DNA from: JANSXG01 sp024743075
Lineage (GTDB): Bacteria; Planctomycetota; Phycisphaerae; Phycisphaerales; UBA1924
NCBI GenBank assembly: GCA_042140185.1
Contig: CP159477.1
Location: 1,488,001 to 1,552,000 of the forward strand
Direction: 5' to 3'
DNA length: 64,000 nucleotides
Shown here: positions 44,505 through 54,269 of the stretch, piece after piece
Numbering within the stretch: position 1 is the stretch's first letter
Layout: each line of letters starts with the position of its first letter
Notes under the pieces: generated by a model
What the model saw: only the letters and a program-made list of their open reading frames with translations
The model's database searches: none
What the model was told of the DNA's origin: nothing
Translations under genes and position numbers: made by a program

Positions 44505-46533
44505 TCGGCGTCTCTTCCATCAAGAGTGCTACGACTGTTCCGGTGGCATCGCGGAACCGCAGAAACAGGATGTTTCTTTACACCTGTCTGGCGTTCACCA
44601 GCGTCTCGGTCCTGTGCCTTGGCGTGCTGCTGCTCTCGATCTTTCTGAACGGCACGAAGCACCTGTTCGACTTCCAGATCACGGTGCTGCCGCACAGCGC
44701 AAACCTCGTCGACTCGCGGCTCGATACTGCGAAGAGACAGGTCAAACTCAGTTTCGTCGAGGAACGCGCCCGGACTGTCGATATCGAAACCGATCGTGAC
44801 CTTACGGGAGCGAGCGTCGCGGCTCTGGGCGCGGACCTCCTGCTCCGCTTCGCCGACGGTTCAGAAGAGCGAATCGCGACCGCGGAACGGCTGGTCCGCT
44901 CCGAACTCGATATCGAAGCTCGACGCGTCCGACTGACTTACAGCGTCCCACGGGAGGAGACAGTTGGTCTGCCGGGCAACGATCCCCTTGAGGGCGCAAC
45001 GCTGAAGGAAACCCCCGCCGGCCGCGTGGTTCTCACCTATCCCGATGGGAAAGAACAGGTCGTAGCCTCCAGGGAGAGCGCAGCGGGTCGGGTCACGATG
45101 CTCGGCGATCCCTCGCTGGGCTCCGTTGGCGAGTTCATCGGTGGCTCGCCGTCGGTCGATCCGCAGAAGGCTGGGTTCGAGTCCCCGCTCGTCGGCACGA
45201 TCTGGCTTCTCTGCGTCTGCGCGATCGCTGCGGTTCCGATCGGTATCGGCACCGCGGTGTTCCTCGAGGAGTTCAAACCGACGAACCGGGGCCTGATCGT
45301 GTTGCACCGCGTCGTCGCGACGAACATTCGGAACCTCGCCGGCGTGCCCTCGGTCGTGTACGGGCTCATCGGGTTGACGGTCTTCGCCCGCATGTTCGGC
45401 CTGCTCGGTACACCGCTCGACTACCAGTCGTTCGAGGAGTACAAGCTGAGCGACGGGACCAGAGTGGTCGGCATCACGACGGACATTCAGAGCGATGTGT
45501 ACACGCTCGAAGGTCCGTTCATCGGCGAGTCACGCCTCGAGCGTACGGCGTACGAGGAGATCGCACGGTTCCCCGACTCGGATGAGGTCATCGAGGTGAC
45601 CGGGACGGTCGAGTTCACGGACGACTACGAGTTCCGCTTTGCGACCGAGCAGATCGGCAGTTTCACGCTGTCACCGTTCGACATCCTCTCGGGGGAGATG
45701 ATCGAGGAGGAACCGTTCGCCCCGCGCCCGTTCCAAGCGACCTTCCGACTTGAGGGGCAGGCACGCTATGTCGTCGAGACGGTCCGGAACGGGCGCGTGT
45801 TCGTGCCTCGCGAGATGATCAGGGATGCGGAGCAGGACATCGACAAGGTCCGCATCCGAAACCACATCTTCGAACTGAAAGACGGCCGACGGGTTGTTGG
45901 CAAGATTCCGCAACTCTCCGATGGCACCATCACCGTACGCAAGGACCTCCGCAGCGAGCCGGTCACCTTTTCCGTGGATGACATCGCCGAGCGCCGAACG
46001 GCAAACTGGCCTACTCCACGAAGAACATGATCACGATCCTCGATGAAGACCACCCCCTGCACATCCGGCTTCCGATGGGAGCGAGTGTGCTGGCCGGCGG
46101 CCTGACGCTGATGCTCGTCATCCTGCCCGTGGTGATCATCGCCTCGCAGGAGGCGCTCCGCGCCGTCCCCGACACGCTCCGGCAGGGAGCGTTGGCGCTC
46201 GGTGCGTCGAAGTGGCAGATGGTCCGCACGATGACACTCCCCAGCGCGATCCCGGGCATTCTGACCGGGTGCATCTTGGCGATGAGCCGGGCGATCGGCG
46301 AGGCGGCTCCGATCCTCATCATTGGTGGCGTGACCTTCGTGACGTTTACGCCCGACAACCTCATGTCCGGGTTCGCCGCGATGCCCCTGCAGATCTACGA
46401 CTGGCTGCGCCAGCCGGATATGGAGTTCCAGCAGGTCGCGGCCTCCGGCATCATCGTCCTGATGACCGTGCTGCTGGCGTTCAACGCCGTCGCGATCATC
46501 ATCCGCCAGAAGCTCCAGAAGCCCCTGAACTGA
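44501..46533 (+). CDS. pstA: Phosphate ABC transporter permease PstA with large insertions, apparent -1 frameshift
   Basis: The reading frame from 44501 ends at 46030, and the next frame from 46027 carries the EAA loop EALRAVPDTLRQGALALGASKW and the last membrane helices of a PstA. Adding one base at 46008-46011 (ggcc) joins them through NWAYSTKNMITIL into about 677 residues. Normal PstA is 280-300. The excess is in two soluble insertions, about residues 60-210 (between the first two helices) and about 310-510 (between FARMFGLLG and LPMGASVLAGG). The second has an EYKLSDGTRVVGI beginning and KDGRRVVGKIPQLSDGTI. They would face the periplasm and are not known in E. coli PstA. Confidence 0.85.
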
Positions 46534-46563
46534 CCGTCACACACACCCGACCGGATCGATACC

Positions 46564-47490
46564 ATGCCTAATCAACCCTCCGCCGTCGAAACCGACTACC
46601 GGGAGACCAGACCAGTGAGCGCCGGTGAACACAAGCAGCCGCAGAAGCAGTCCGAGTCAGCGCCGGAGGCGAAGAACTCGTCGCTCGCGAGCGTCGCTCG
46701 GATGGCGTTCTCCGGGCGCGTCGAAGCGAAGCCCTCCGCTACCGCGCTCTCGGTCCGAGACTTCAGCAGCTGGTACGGCAGCTTTCAGGCGTTGCATAAC
46801 ATCGATCTCGAAGTGCCGCACAACCGGGTCACTGCATTGATCGGGCCATCCGGCTGCGGAAAGTCGACCTTCCTGCGCTGGGTGAACCGCATGAACGACC
46901 TGATCCCCGGCGCTCGCTGCGCCGGCGACATGTCGCTGCTCGGTGCGGACCTGATGAGCCGGGACATCGATGCGGTGGACCTGCGCCGTCGTGTCGGAAT
47001 GGTCTTTCAGAAGCCGAACCCGTTCCCGAAGTCGATCTACGACAACATCGCCTTCGGTCCGCGGCTGCACTACAAACTCAGCAAGGCCGAGACCGACGAC
47101 CTCGTCGAGTCCTCGCTCCGCGCCGCCGCCCTGTGGGACGAGGTCAAGGACCGCCTGAAGCAGTCGGCCTTGGGTCTCTCCGGCGGCCAACAGCAGCGGC
47201 TTTGCATCGCCCGGGCCATTGCCCTGTCGCCGGACGTCCTCCTCATGGACGAGCCCTGCTCCGCGCTCGATCCGAAGGCGACGATTCGCATCGAGGACCT
47301 TATCGTCGAGTTGCGAAAGAACTTCACGATCCTGATCGTGACGCACAACATGCAGCAGGCGGCCCGCGTCTCCGACCAGACGGCTTTCTTCTACGAGGGC
47401 AAGTTGATCGAGTTCGACGATACGATCAACATCTTTACGAATCCGAAGTCCACCCAGACGGAGGACTACGTGACCGGTCGCTTTGGTTGA
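46564..47490 (+). CDS. pstB: Phosphate ABC transporter ATP-binding protein PstB
   Basis: ATPase that drives phosphate import. The 308-residue protein has Walker A GPSGCGKSTFLR near residue 94, the PstB-typical RRRVGMVFQKPNPFPKSIYDNIAFG (Q loop), ABC signature LSGGQQQRLCIARA near 204, Walker B LLMDEPCSALDPKAT near 226, and switch His in THNMQQAARVSD. An extra N-terminal 60-residue polar region (EHKQPQKQSESAPEAKN) is unusual; a shorter start cannot be excluded. It follows pstA by 30 bases and precedes phoU by 137. Confidence 0.95.
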   Translation: MPNQPSAVETDYRETRPVSAGEHKQPQKQSESAPEAKNSSLASVARMAFSGRVEAKPSATALSVRDFSSWYGSFQALHNIDLEVPHNRVTALIGPSGCGKSTFLRWVNRMNDLIPGARCAGDMSLLGADLMSRDIDAVDLRRRVGMVFQKPNPFPKSIYDNIAFGPRLHYKLSKAETDDLVESSLRAAALWDEVKDRLKQSALGLSGGQQQRLCIARAIALSPDVLLMDEPCSALDPKATIRIEDLIVELRKNFTILIVTHNMQQAARVSDQTAFFYEGKLIEFDDTINIFTNPKSTQTEDYVTGRFG

Positions 47491-47627
47491 CGCGATTGGC
47501 TTCTCCGTTCGGCAATAATCGCCTTACTTTGCTAAGATTGCTGGATGGTGTCCGGTGACGTGCCCGGGATTTCCCGTACCACCGGCCGCGTGAACAATCG
47601 CCCACAAGCCGGGCAAAGGCCCCACTT

Positions 47628-48287
47628 ATGTCAGCCGAACTCGAACGCGAACTCAAACAGCTCCGCTCCGCCCTTCGCACGATGGTGCGCGAAACGGAAA
47701 CGCGTGTCCAGACCGCCCTTGAGGCGTGGTTTGCGTGGGACGTCGAACTCGCCCGCTCCATCCGCGTTGCGGATTCGGCGATCGACCAGATGGAGTTGAA
47801 CATCGAGAATGAGTGCCTCGGCATCCTGGCGCGTCACCAACCAGTAGCGTCCGACCTGCGGTTCGTGATGGCAACGCTCCGGATCAACACCTCGTTCGAA
47901 AGAATCGCCGACCTCGCCCGCTCGATCGCCAAGCGTGTGATCCGGCTTTCCGAGCGCGGTCCGAAAGTCAACCCGCCTCCGGCGGCTGAGTCGATGGGTC
48001 AGGCCGTGTGCGAGATGGTCAAAAACGTGATCAACTCGCTTGAAAAGCAGGACGTCGAACTCGCCCGGTTCGTGCGTCGCAGCGACTCGTTCGTGGACGA
48101 ACGCAACAAGGAACTGTTTGACTGGGCCCTGGCCCAGATTGAGACGGATCCCGAGAACGCCGGCGGGTACATGACGACCGTACTCATGGCCCGAACGCTT
48201 GAGCGGATCGGCGATCTGGCGGGCAATATCGCCGAGGACATCATGTTCGTGGTCGGCGGCTCGGTCGTCCGGCACTCGCCCCTGTGA
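47628..48287 (+). CDS. phoU: Phosphate signalling protein PhoU
   Basis: PhoU couples the Pst transporter to PhoR and prevents phosphate overload. The 219-residue all-helical protein shows the two tandem PhoU three-helix repeats, with FVMATLRINTSFERIADLARSIAKRV in the first and TVLMARTLERIGDLAGNIAEDIMFVV in the second. These carry the E.(I)GD/AD metal-binding motifs. Length is typical. It ends the phoBR-pst block; 104 bases separate it from mrpA. The ATG at 47628 has a weak ribosome site. Confidence 0.94.
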   Translation: MSAELERELKQLRSALRTMVRETETRVQTALEAWFAWDVELARSIRVADSAIDQMELNIENECLGILARHQPVASDLRFVMATLRINTSFERIADLARSIAKRVIRLSERGPKVNPPPAAESMGQAVCEMVKNVINSLEKQDVELARFVRRSDSFVDERNKELFDWALAQIETDPENAGGYMTTVLMARTLERIGDLAGNIAEDIMFVVGGSVVRHSPL

Positions 48288-48391
48288 CGTTCGACCATCA
48301 GCGTCCACCGGCTCGACCCGATCAGGCCCACTGCCAATAATGGACTCCACTCGGCCGTTTGAACCCGGGCCGTGTCCAGTCGCATCAGGTC

Positions 48392-50722
48392 ATGCATACC
48401 ACCGTTCTCATCCTTCTCCTTCTCGCGGCGCTCGCTCCGATGGGTGTCCGCGTGATCGGGAAGTCGGCGGGGCTGATCATTGCGACCGTCTCGCTCGCGA
48501 TCACTGGTTGGTACGCGTCCCGCTTCGGGATCGTCACCGCCGGCGCACCGATCCTTGAGACAATGTCGTGGGTACCATCGCTCGGCGTCGGAGTGGAGTT
48601 CCTGCTCGACGGTCTTTCGCTCACCTTCGCGCTGCTGATCTGCGGGATCGGCGGCCTGGTGCTGCTGTACACCAGCAGTTACCTCGGTGATTCGCGGGGC
48701 CTTGGCAGGTTCTACGCAACGCTTCTCACTTTCATGGCGTCGATGCTCGGCCTGGTGCTCGCCAACAACCTGATCGTGATGTTCATTTTCTGGGAACTCA
48801 CGAGCATCACCTCCTTTCTACTCATTGGCTTCGACTTCCATCGCGAGAGCGCCCGTCGCTGCGCGTGGCAGGCGCTGGTCGTGACCGGTCTGGGCGGCCT
48901 GTGCCTGCTCGCTGGCATCATTCTGCTTGCCATTGCGTCCGGCGGCAGCACGGGCCCGGAGTTCGCGATCCGCGAACTCGACCCCGGCGCCATCCTTGAC
49001 AGCCCGCTCGCCGGCGCGTCAGTCATCCTGATTCTGATCGGTTGCTTCTCGAAGAGCGCGATCGTCCCGTTCCACTTCTGGCTTCCCAACGCCATGGAAG
49101 CCCCGTCGCCGGTCAGCGCGCTCCTGCACTCAGCGACCATGGTCAAAGCGGGTGTTTACCTGATCGCTCGCCTCGAGCCGACGCTGAACGAGCAGCGGTT
49201 CTGGAGCGATTCGCTCGTCGCCTTCGGTGCGACCACCATGCTCCTCGGGGCGGCCCTCGCGACGCGTCACGTGGCCTTCAAGAAGCTTCTCGCATACTCG
49301 ACGGTCAGTTCGCTGGGCATTCTTGTGATGCTCATCGGACTTGGAGCGTACGCCGCGGCTGCGACATACCTCATCGCCCACGCGCTCTTCAAAGCCTGCC
49401 TATTCCTGGTCGCCGGGACCGCAACCCACATCGCGGGAACCAAGGATACCGAGGCGATAGGCCATCTCGGGCGGTCGATGAAGATCTCGCGGTGGTCAGC
49501 ACTCCTCGGCGGCCTGTCGCTCGCGGGTGTCGCACCGTTCATCGGGTTCGCCGGCAAAGAACTCACGATCAAGTCGGGACTGAACGCGGGCGGAGTCGAA
49601 GCGATCCTGCTGGCCATCGCGATCGGTCTTGCAGCGGCTCTGACCGTGTTCGCGTCGATCCAGGTCGCGTTCAAGCCGTTTTTTATGCCCGGTCCGCACA
49701 AACCTGAGCACGCTCAGGAAGCGACATGGCCCGAATGGCTCGGACCGATCATCCTCGCGACGCTCGGTCTGGTGCTTGGCCTGGCTCCGTTCCTCGGCAT
49801 GGTGCCGCTCGTGGAAAGCTTCGGTGCATCCCTCGCGGGCGCTCCGCTTGCAGACGATGTAACACTCGGTCTCGGGTATCTGCTCTGGCCGCCGTCGATA
49901 CCCCTCGGAATCAGCGTTCTGGCGGTCGTGATCGGCATCGGGCTGTTCATGGGCCGCTCGCCGTACCGCTCGCTGCTCGCCAAGACCTTCGCTTGGGACC
50001 GCTTTGGGCCGGAGCGAACATACGACCGTCTGGTGGGCACCACCTTGGCCAGCGCGCAGGTGCTGACGAACGCGCTGCAGAACGGCAGCCTGCGCTCCTA
50101 CACCCGCATCATCGTGTTGACCGCGACCGCCTGCGTCGCGCTGGCGACGCTCCGGATCGACGCCGTCGCTTCATACCTGCCATCCTTCGGGGCGCTTACG
50201 CCGTTCGATGTGATGCTCGCGCTGACGATCGCCGCTTCGGCAGTATCGGCCACGATGATTCGATCACGCCTGGGGGCGATCGCAGCGCTCAGCGGGATCG
50301 GCTTTGCGATCGCGGTGTACTTCGTGCTCCACGGTGCACCGGACCTCGCCGGCACGCAGTTCGCCGTCGAGACCCTCATAGTCATTATCTTCGTCCTCGT
50401 CACGCACCGGTTGCCACGATTCGCGCGGTATACGACGAACCTGTCGCGGTCCATTGACATCGTCATCGCGCTCGGGCTCGGCAGCGTTGTGACGACGCTG
50501 ACACTGCTGGCGATGGGCAGCACCGTCGCGTCCCCGGTCTCCGACTTCCAGGCCGCCGAGGCGGTGCCGAGCGCATACGGACGGAACGTGATCAACGTGA
50601 TCCTCGTGGACTACCGCGCCATCGATACGCTCGGCGAGGTGTTCGTCCTCGCGGTCGCGGCGATCGGCGTGTTCACGCTGCTCACGATCCGGCCATCGCG
50701 CGAAGCGGAGGCCACGCGATGA
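48392..50722 (+). CDS. mrpA: Mrp Na+/H+ antiporter subunit A
   Basis: Largest subunit of the Mrp (Mnh) cation/proton antiporter, related to NuoL of complex I. The 776-residue protein has many membrane helices. The proton-channel motif is seen in NNLIVMFIFWELTSITSFLLIG and CFSKSAIVPFHFWLPNAMEAPSPVSALLHSATMVKAGVYL. The C-terminal part ALTIAASAVSATMIRSRLGAIAALSG...FVLHGAPDLAGTQFAVETLIVIIFVLV is the MrpA-specific DUF4040 region, followed by an MrpB-like AIDTLGEVFVLAVAAIGVFTLL. ATG 48392 starts the signal-like first helix. Its stop overlaps the start of mrpB. Confidence 0.93.
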   Translation: MHTTVLILLLLAALAPMGVRVIGKSAGLIIATVSLAITGWYASRFGIVTAGAPILETMSWVPSLGVGVEFLLDGLSLTFALLICGIGGLVLLYTSSYLGDSRGLGRFYATLLTFMASMLGLVLANNLIVMFIFWELTSITSFLLIGFDFHRESARRCAWQALVVTGLGGLCLLAGIILLAIASGGSTGPEFAIRELDPGAILDSPLAGASVILILIGCFSKSAIVPFHFWLPNAMEAPSPVSALLHSATMVKAGVYLIARLEPTLNEQRFWSDSLVAFGATTMLLGAALATRHVAFKKLLAYSTVSSLGILVMLIGLGAYAAAATYLIAHALFKACLFLVAGTATHIAGTKDTEAIGHLGRSMKISRWSALLGGLSLAGVAPFIGFAGKELTIKSGLNAGGVEAILLAIAIGLAAALTVFASIQVAFKPFFMPGPHKPEHAQEATWPEWLGPIILATLGLVLGLAPFLGMVPLVESFGASLAGAPLADDVTLGLGYLLWPPSIPLGISVLAVVIGIGLFMGRSPYRSLLAKTFAWDRFGPERTYDRLVGTTLASAQVLTNALQNGSLRSYTRIIVLTATACVALATLRIDAVASYLPSFGALTPFDVMLALTIAASAVSATMIRSRLGAIAALSGIGFAIAVYFVLHGAPDLAGTQFAVETLIVIIFVLVTHRLPRFARYTTNLSRSIDIVIALGLGSVVTTLTLLAMGSTVASPVSDFQAAEAVPSAYGRNVINVILVDYRAIDTLGEVFVLAVAAIGVFTLLTIRPSREAEATR

Positions 50723-51138
50723 ACTCCGTAATCTTTCAGGTCGCCGCCCGGGTGCTGCTGCCGGTCATGCTGCTGCTGTCCGTTGTTTTTCTGCTGCGCG
50801 GCCACAACGAGCCCGGCGGCGGGTTCATCGGTGGTCTCGTCGCGGCGTCCGGGTACATCCTGTACGCGCTCGCGGTCAACCTGCCCGAGAGCCGCCGCCT
50901 GCTGCACGTGCATCCGCGCACGCTGATCTCGACAGGCCTTCTCATAGCGATCCTGAGCGGCGTACCGGCACTGCTCGTCGATCAGCCGTTCATGAAGGGC
51001 AAGTGGATCGAGGTGACCATCGCCGGATTCGAAGGCGTCAAGTTCGGCACTCCCTTTGTCTTCGACGTCGGCGTCTACCTCGTCGTTCTCGGTGTCACGC
51101 TCCTCATGGCGTTCACGCTGGAGGAGCGGTACCAATGA
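50719..51138 (+). CDS. mrpB: Mrp antiporter subunit B
   Basis: The 139-residue membrane protein has about four helices, with the MnhB motif LLRGHNEPGGGFIGGLVAASGYILYALA near residues 26-54 and FGTPFVFDVGVYLVVLGVTLLMAF near the end. It overlaps mrpA (ATGA) at its start and mrpC at its end, consistent with a single operon. MrpB is required for assembly of the antiporter complex. Confidence 0.93.
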   Translation: MNSVIFQVAARVLLPVMLLLSVVFLLRGHNEPGGGFIGGLVAASGYILYALAVNLPESRRLLHVHPRTLISTGLLIAILSGVPALLVDQPFMKGKWIEVTIAGFEGVKFGTPFVFDVGVYLVVLGVTLLMAFTLEERYQ

Positions 51139-51490
51139 ACATTATCCTCGCGTTCTGCTGCGGCCTTCTCGCCGCGACCGGAACGTACATGCTCCTGCGC
51201 CGCAGCTTCGTGAAGCTCGTCATCGGGCTCGCGCTGCTGAGCCACGCCGCCAACCTGCTGATCTACATCGTGGCGTCCCCGCTGCTCGGCCGGCCGCCGC
51301 TCGTGCGTGCGGGGGAAACCCAGCCACCCGCGCCGTTTGCCGATCCTCTGCCCGTGCGCTGATCCTGACGGCTATCGTCATTTCCTTCGGCGTCGTGGCC
51401 TTTACGATCGTTCTCATCAAACGGACCTATGAGGAGATCGGTACGGACGATCTCGACCAGATGACTTCGACGGATCGAGACCTATGCTGA
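51135..51490 (+). CDS. mrpC: Mrp antiporter subunit C, apparent -1 frameshift
   Basis: MrpC is a NuoK-like three-helix subunit of about 113 residues. Helices 1-2 are read from 51135 (FCCGLLAATGTYMLLRRSFVKLVIGLALLSHAANLLIYIV). The frame then stops at 51362. The third helix, ALILTAIVISFGVVAFTIVLIKRTYEEIGTDD, continues in another frame to 51490. Adding one C in CCC at 51351-51353 gives DPLPRALILTAIVIS and a 118-residue protein. The last bases overlap the start of mrpD at 51484. Without the repair the subunit would lack its last helix and the operon its translational coupling. Confidence 0.85.
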
Positions 51491-53030
51491 TCGCCCTCCC
51501 GGTGCTCATACCGATGCTCGGCGCGGCCCTGTGCCTGCTATTCTGGGGCAGGTCACGCCCGCAGGCGGTTCTCGCGTTGGCATCCACGGCCTCGATGCTC
51601 GCTGCGAGCGTATGGATCCTCTTCGACGTCCGCGACGGCACGATCCTCACGTTGAACTTCGGAGGCTGGCAGGCACCGTTCGGGATCACGTTCGTGGCCG
51701 ATCTATTCGGTGCGATCATGGTGACGCTCGGCGCGATCGTCGGCCTGGCGGTGATGGCCTTCTCCGTCGGCGCTTCGGACCGGTTGGCGCATCAAGCGGG
51801 CACTATCCGCTTTCGCTCACGCTTCTGGCGGCCGTGAGCGGGGCGTTCCTCACCGGCGACCTGTTCAACCTCTATGTGTGGTTTGAACTCATGCTGCTTT
51901 CGTCGTTCGTCCTGCTGACACTCGGCGGCGAACGGGGTCAGCTCGAAGGCGCGATCAAGTACGTCACCCTGAACCTGCTGTCTTCGATGCTCTTCCTGAT
52001 GGCCATCGGCCTCATCTACGGCACGGTCGGCACGCTGAATATGGCCGACCTCGCCCGACGGATCGACGATCTGCAGGACCCGAAACTCGCGACACTCCTC
52101 GCGACGCTGCTGCTCGTCTCCTTCGGCATCAAGGCCGGTGCGTTCCCGTTCTTTTTCTGGCTCCCGGCCTCGTACCACACGCCGCCACCAGCCGTCTCGG
52201 CGCTCTTCTCCGGGCTTCTCACAAAGGTGGGTGTCTACGCCATCATCCGGGTTCTCTCGCTGATATTTGACCAGGAGTGGTCGCTGCTCGGAGACGTCGT
52301 GCTGGTTGTCGCGGGCTTGACGATGGTGACGGGCGTGCTCGGCGCGATCGTGCAGAACGACATGCGTCGGATCCTCTCCTTCCACATCGTGAGCCAGATC
52401 GGCTACATGCTGATGGGTCTCGGTATCGCCATCGGACTTGTCGGATCGCTCGGCGCCTCGTCGCCGATCGCCGTCCTGGCGATGTCTGGCGCGGTCTTCT
52501 ATATCTTCCACCACATCATCGTGAAGGCGAACCTCTTCCTGATCAGCGGAGCGGTCTTGATCACCACAGGGTCCACAAACCTGAAGGAGGTCAACGGGTT
52601 GGCGAAGTCCCACCCGTTCCTGTCGATGCTGTTCCTGATCAGTTCGATGTCCCTCGCCGGGATCCCGATCCTGTCGGGATTCTGGGCCAAGTTTGTGCTG
52701 GTCCGTGGCGGCCTGGAAGCCGGTTCGTACACAATCGTACTGGTCTCGCTCGCGGTCAGCCTGCTCACGCTCTACTCCATGACGAAGATCTGGACACAGG
52801 TGTTCTGGGGCGAACCTGACGATCTGAAATCTCCCCCGCTTGACCGACGCACCAAAGCGTGGGTCTACTCCCCTATCGCCGGGATGTGTGTCCTCACGAT
52901 CTGCATCGGCATCGGTGCGGAATCCTCGGCGAGGCTTGCTCTGGACGCGGCGGCGCAGCTGCTCGACTCGTCCCGATACATCGACGCGGTGTTCGATGGC
53001 GCATCGGCGCAGATCGGCGACGCCCCATGA
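51484..53030 (+). CDS. mrpD: Mrp antiporter subunit D, apparent -1 frameshift
   Basis: MrpD is a NuoM/N-like 14-helix antiporter subunit, usually about 490-500 residues. The first 105 residues (51484 on) end in ASDRLAHQAG before a shift to a short tail and a stop at 51837. The rest is read in another frame from GHYPLSLTLLAAVSGAFLTGDLFNLYVWFELML onward. Adding one G in GGG at 51798-51800 restores about 515 residues. The second part has the proton-path motif FGIKAGAFPFFFWLPASYHTPPPAVSALFSGLLTKVGVYAI and VQNDMRRILSFHIVSQIGYMLMG. Both parts are well conserved, so the protein is probably functional. Confidence 0.85.
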
Positions 53031-53491
53031 TCTTCGCGTCCAACATCCTGCTGGCGATCTTGTGGTCCTTGCTCATCGGGCCGTTCACGCCGTACAACCT
53101 TCTCGCGGGCTTCTTCATCAGCATGCTCGCGCTCGCGGTCTGCTCAAATCCCGGTCGGGCGTACGCGATGCGCTTCTGGGCCATCGCCGCCCTCCTTCTG
53201 TTCCTGACCAAAGAACTCGTCAAGGCGAACATCCGGGTCGCCTACTACACGGTTTCCAGCCTGAAGACACTGCGCCCCGCGATCCTCGCGGTTCCGCTCG
53301 AACCGCTCACCGATCCGGAGATCACGCTGCTCGCGAACCTGATCACGCTGACTCCCGGCACCCTCACCCTTGATGTCTCCGCGGACAAACGCCAGATGTT
53401 CGTGCACTTCATGCATGTCGACGACCCATCCGAGGCGGTGCAGGATATTAAGTCGGGCTTCGAGCGCAGAATCATGGAGGCGACGCGATGA
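53027..53491 (+). CDS. mrpE: Mrp antiporter subunit E
   Basis: The 154-residue MrpE has two N-terminal helices (ILLAILWSLLIGPFTPYNLLAGFFISMLALAV) and a cytoplasmic domain. The domain carries the conserved LANLITLTPGTLTLDVSADKRQMFVHFMHV, typical of the family. The ATG overlaps the mrpD stop (ATGA), and its own stop overlaps mrpF. Confidence 0.92.
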   Translation: MIFASNILLAILWSLLIGPFTPYNLLAGFFISMLALAVCSNPGRAYAMRFWAIAALLLFLTKELVKANIRVAYYTVSSLKTLRPAILAVPLEPLTDPEITLLANLITLTPGTLTLDVSADKRQMFVHFMHVDDPSEAVQDIKSGFERRIMEATR

Positions 53492-53784
53492 TCCAGCTCG
53501 TCCCGCTCGATAACGATCCGACCCACTGGCTCTTCGTCGTCGCCGGAGCCGTGTTTGGCATCGCCCTGCTGGCCTCGGTCTGGCGCCTGGTGGTCGGCCC
53601 GAGTCTGCCGGATCGAGTGGTCGCGGTCGACCTCATCGGCTTTCTCGCTGTTGGCATCATCTGCGTCTTCTCCATCGTGACCCAGCGTTCCGAACTGATC
53701 GGTGTCGCGGTGGTGGCGGCTCTCATCCTTTTCCTCGGGACGGCCGCGTTCGCGATCTACCTCGACCGGAGAGCCCGGCCGTGA
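53488..53784 (+). CDS. mrpF: Mrp antiporter subunit F
   Basis: The 98-residue three-helix protein has the MrpF signature WRLVVGPSLPDRVVAVDLIGFLAVGIICVFS with the conserved Asp in the second helix. The helices are near residues 12-34, 42-62 and 68-90. Overlaps mrpE and mrpG. Confidence 0.92.
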   Translation: MIQLVPLDNDPTHWLFVVAGAVFGIALLASVWRLVVGPSLPDRVVAVDLIGFLAVGIICVFSIVTQRSELIGVAVVAALILFLGTAAFAIYLDRRARP

Positions 53785-54155
53785 CGATCATCAACATCCT
53801 CACCGTGTTCCTCGTCCTCCTCGGCGCGCTGTTCAGCCTTATCGCGGCGATCGGCCTGATCCGTATGCCCGACCTTTACACCCGCATGCAGTCCGCCACG
53901 AAGGCTGGAACACTCGGGGTCGCCTGCACCGCGGCCGCCGCGGCACTGCACTTCAAGGACACCATCGCCTCGATGGACGCCATCATCGTGGTGGTGTTCT
54001 TCTTTCTGACCGCACCGGTCGCATCGCACCTGATCGCGCGGGCCTCGTACACTTCCGGTCACCGGCTCTGGTCCCAGACCATCCGCGACGACTACGCGGA
54101 ATCCCGCACATCCGGGCCGGACGATCGCCCGGACCCCGAAGACCTCAGCCTCTGA
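53781..54155 (+). CDS. mrpG: Mrp antiporter subunit G
   Basis: The 124-residue protein has three membrane helices and the MrpG motif LIAAIGLIRMPDLYTRMQSATKAGTLGV followed by FFFLTAPVASHLIARASY. It completes the mrpABCDEFG set in the usual order. Its C-terminal tail is polar. The complete complex exchanges Na+ (or K+) for H+ and supports pH and salt tolerance. Confidence 0.93.
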   Translation: MTIINILTVFLVLLGALFSLIAAIGLIRMPDLYTRMQSATKAGTLGVACTAAAAALHFKDTIASMDAIIVVVFFFLTAPVASHLIARASYTSGHRLWSQTIRDDYAESRTSGPDDRPDPEDLSL

Positions 54156-54269
54156 TGAGATTCGATTTCGGCGGTAGCGCAGCGGGAAGGCTCGCGGTTT
54201 CTTACATTGTCGGCGTCCGGCCCCGCAGTTGTACGGGGTCCCCGTTCGTCGATTGCCGGAGATCAGCAA

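Noticed and set aside
2781..51800. Programmed ribosomal frameshifting to explain split genes
   Set aside because: No classic slippery heptamer with a stem follows the break points, the sites differ, and the affected families are not known to use frameshifting.
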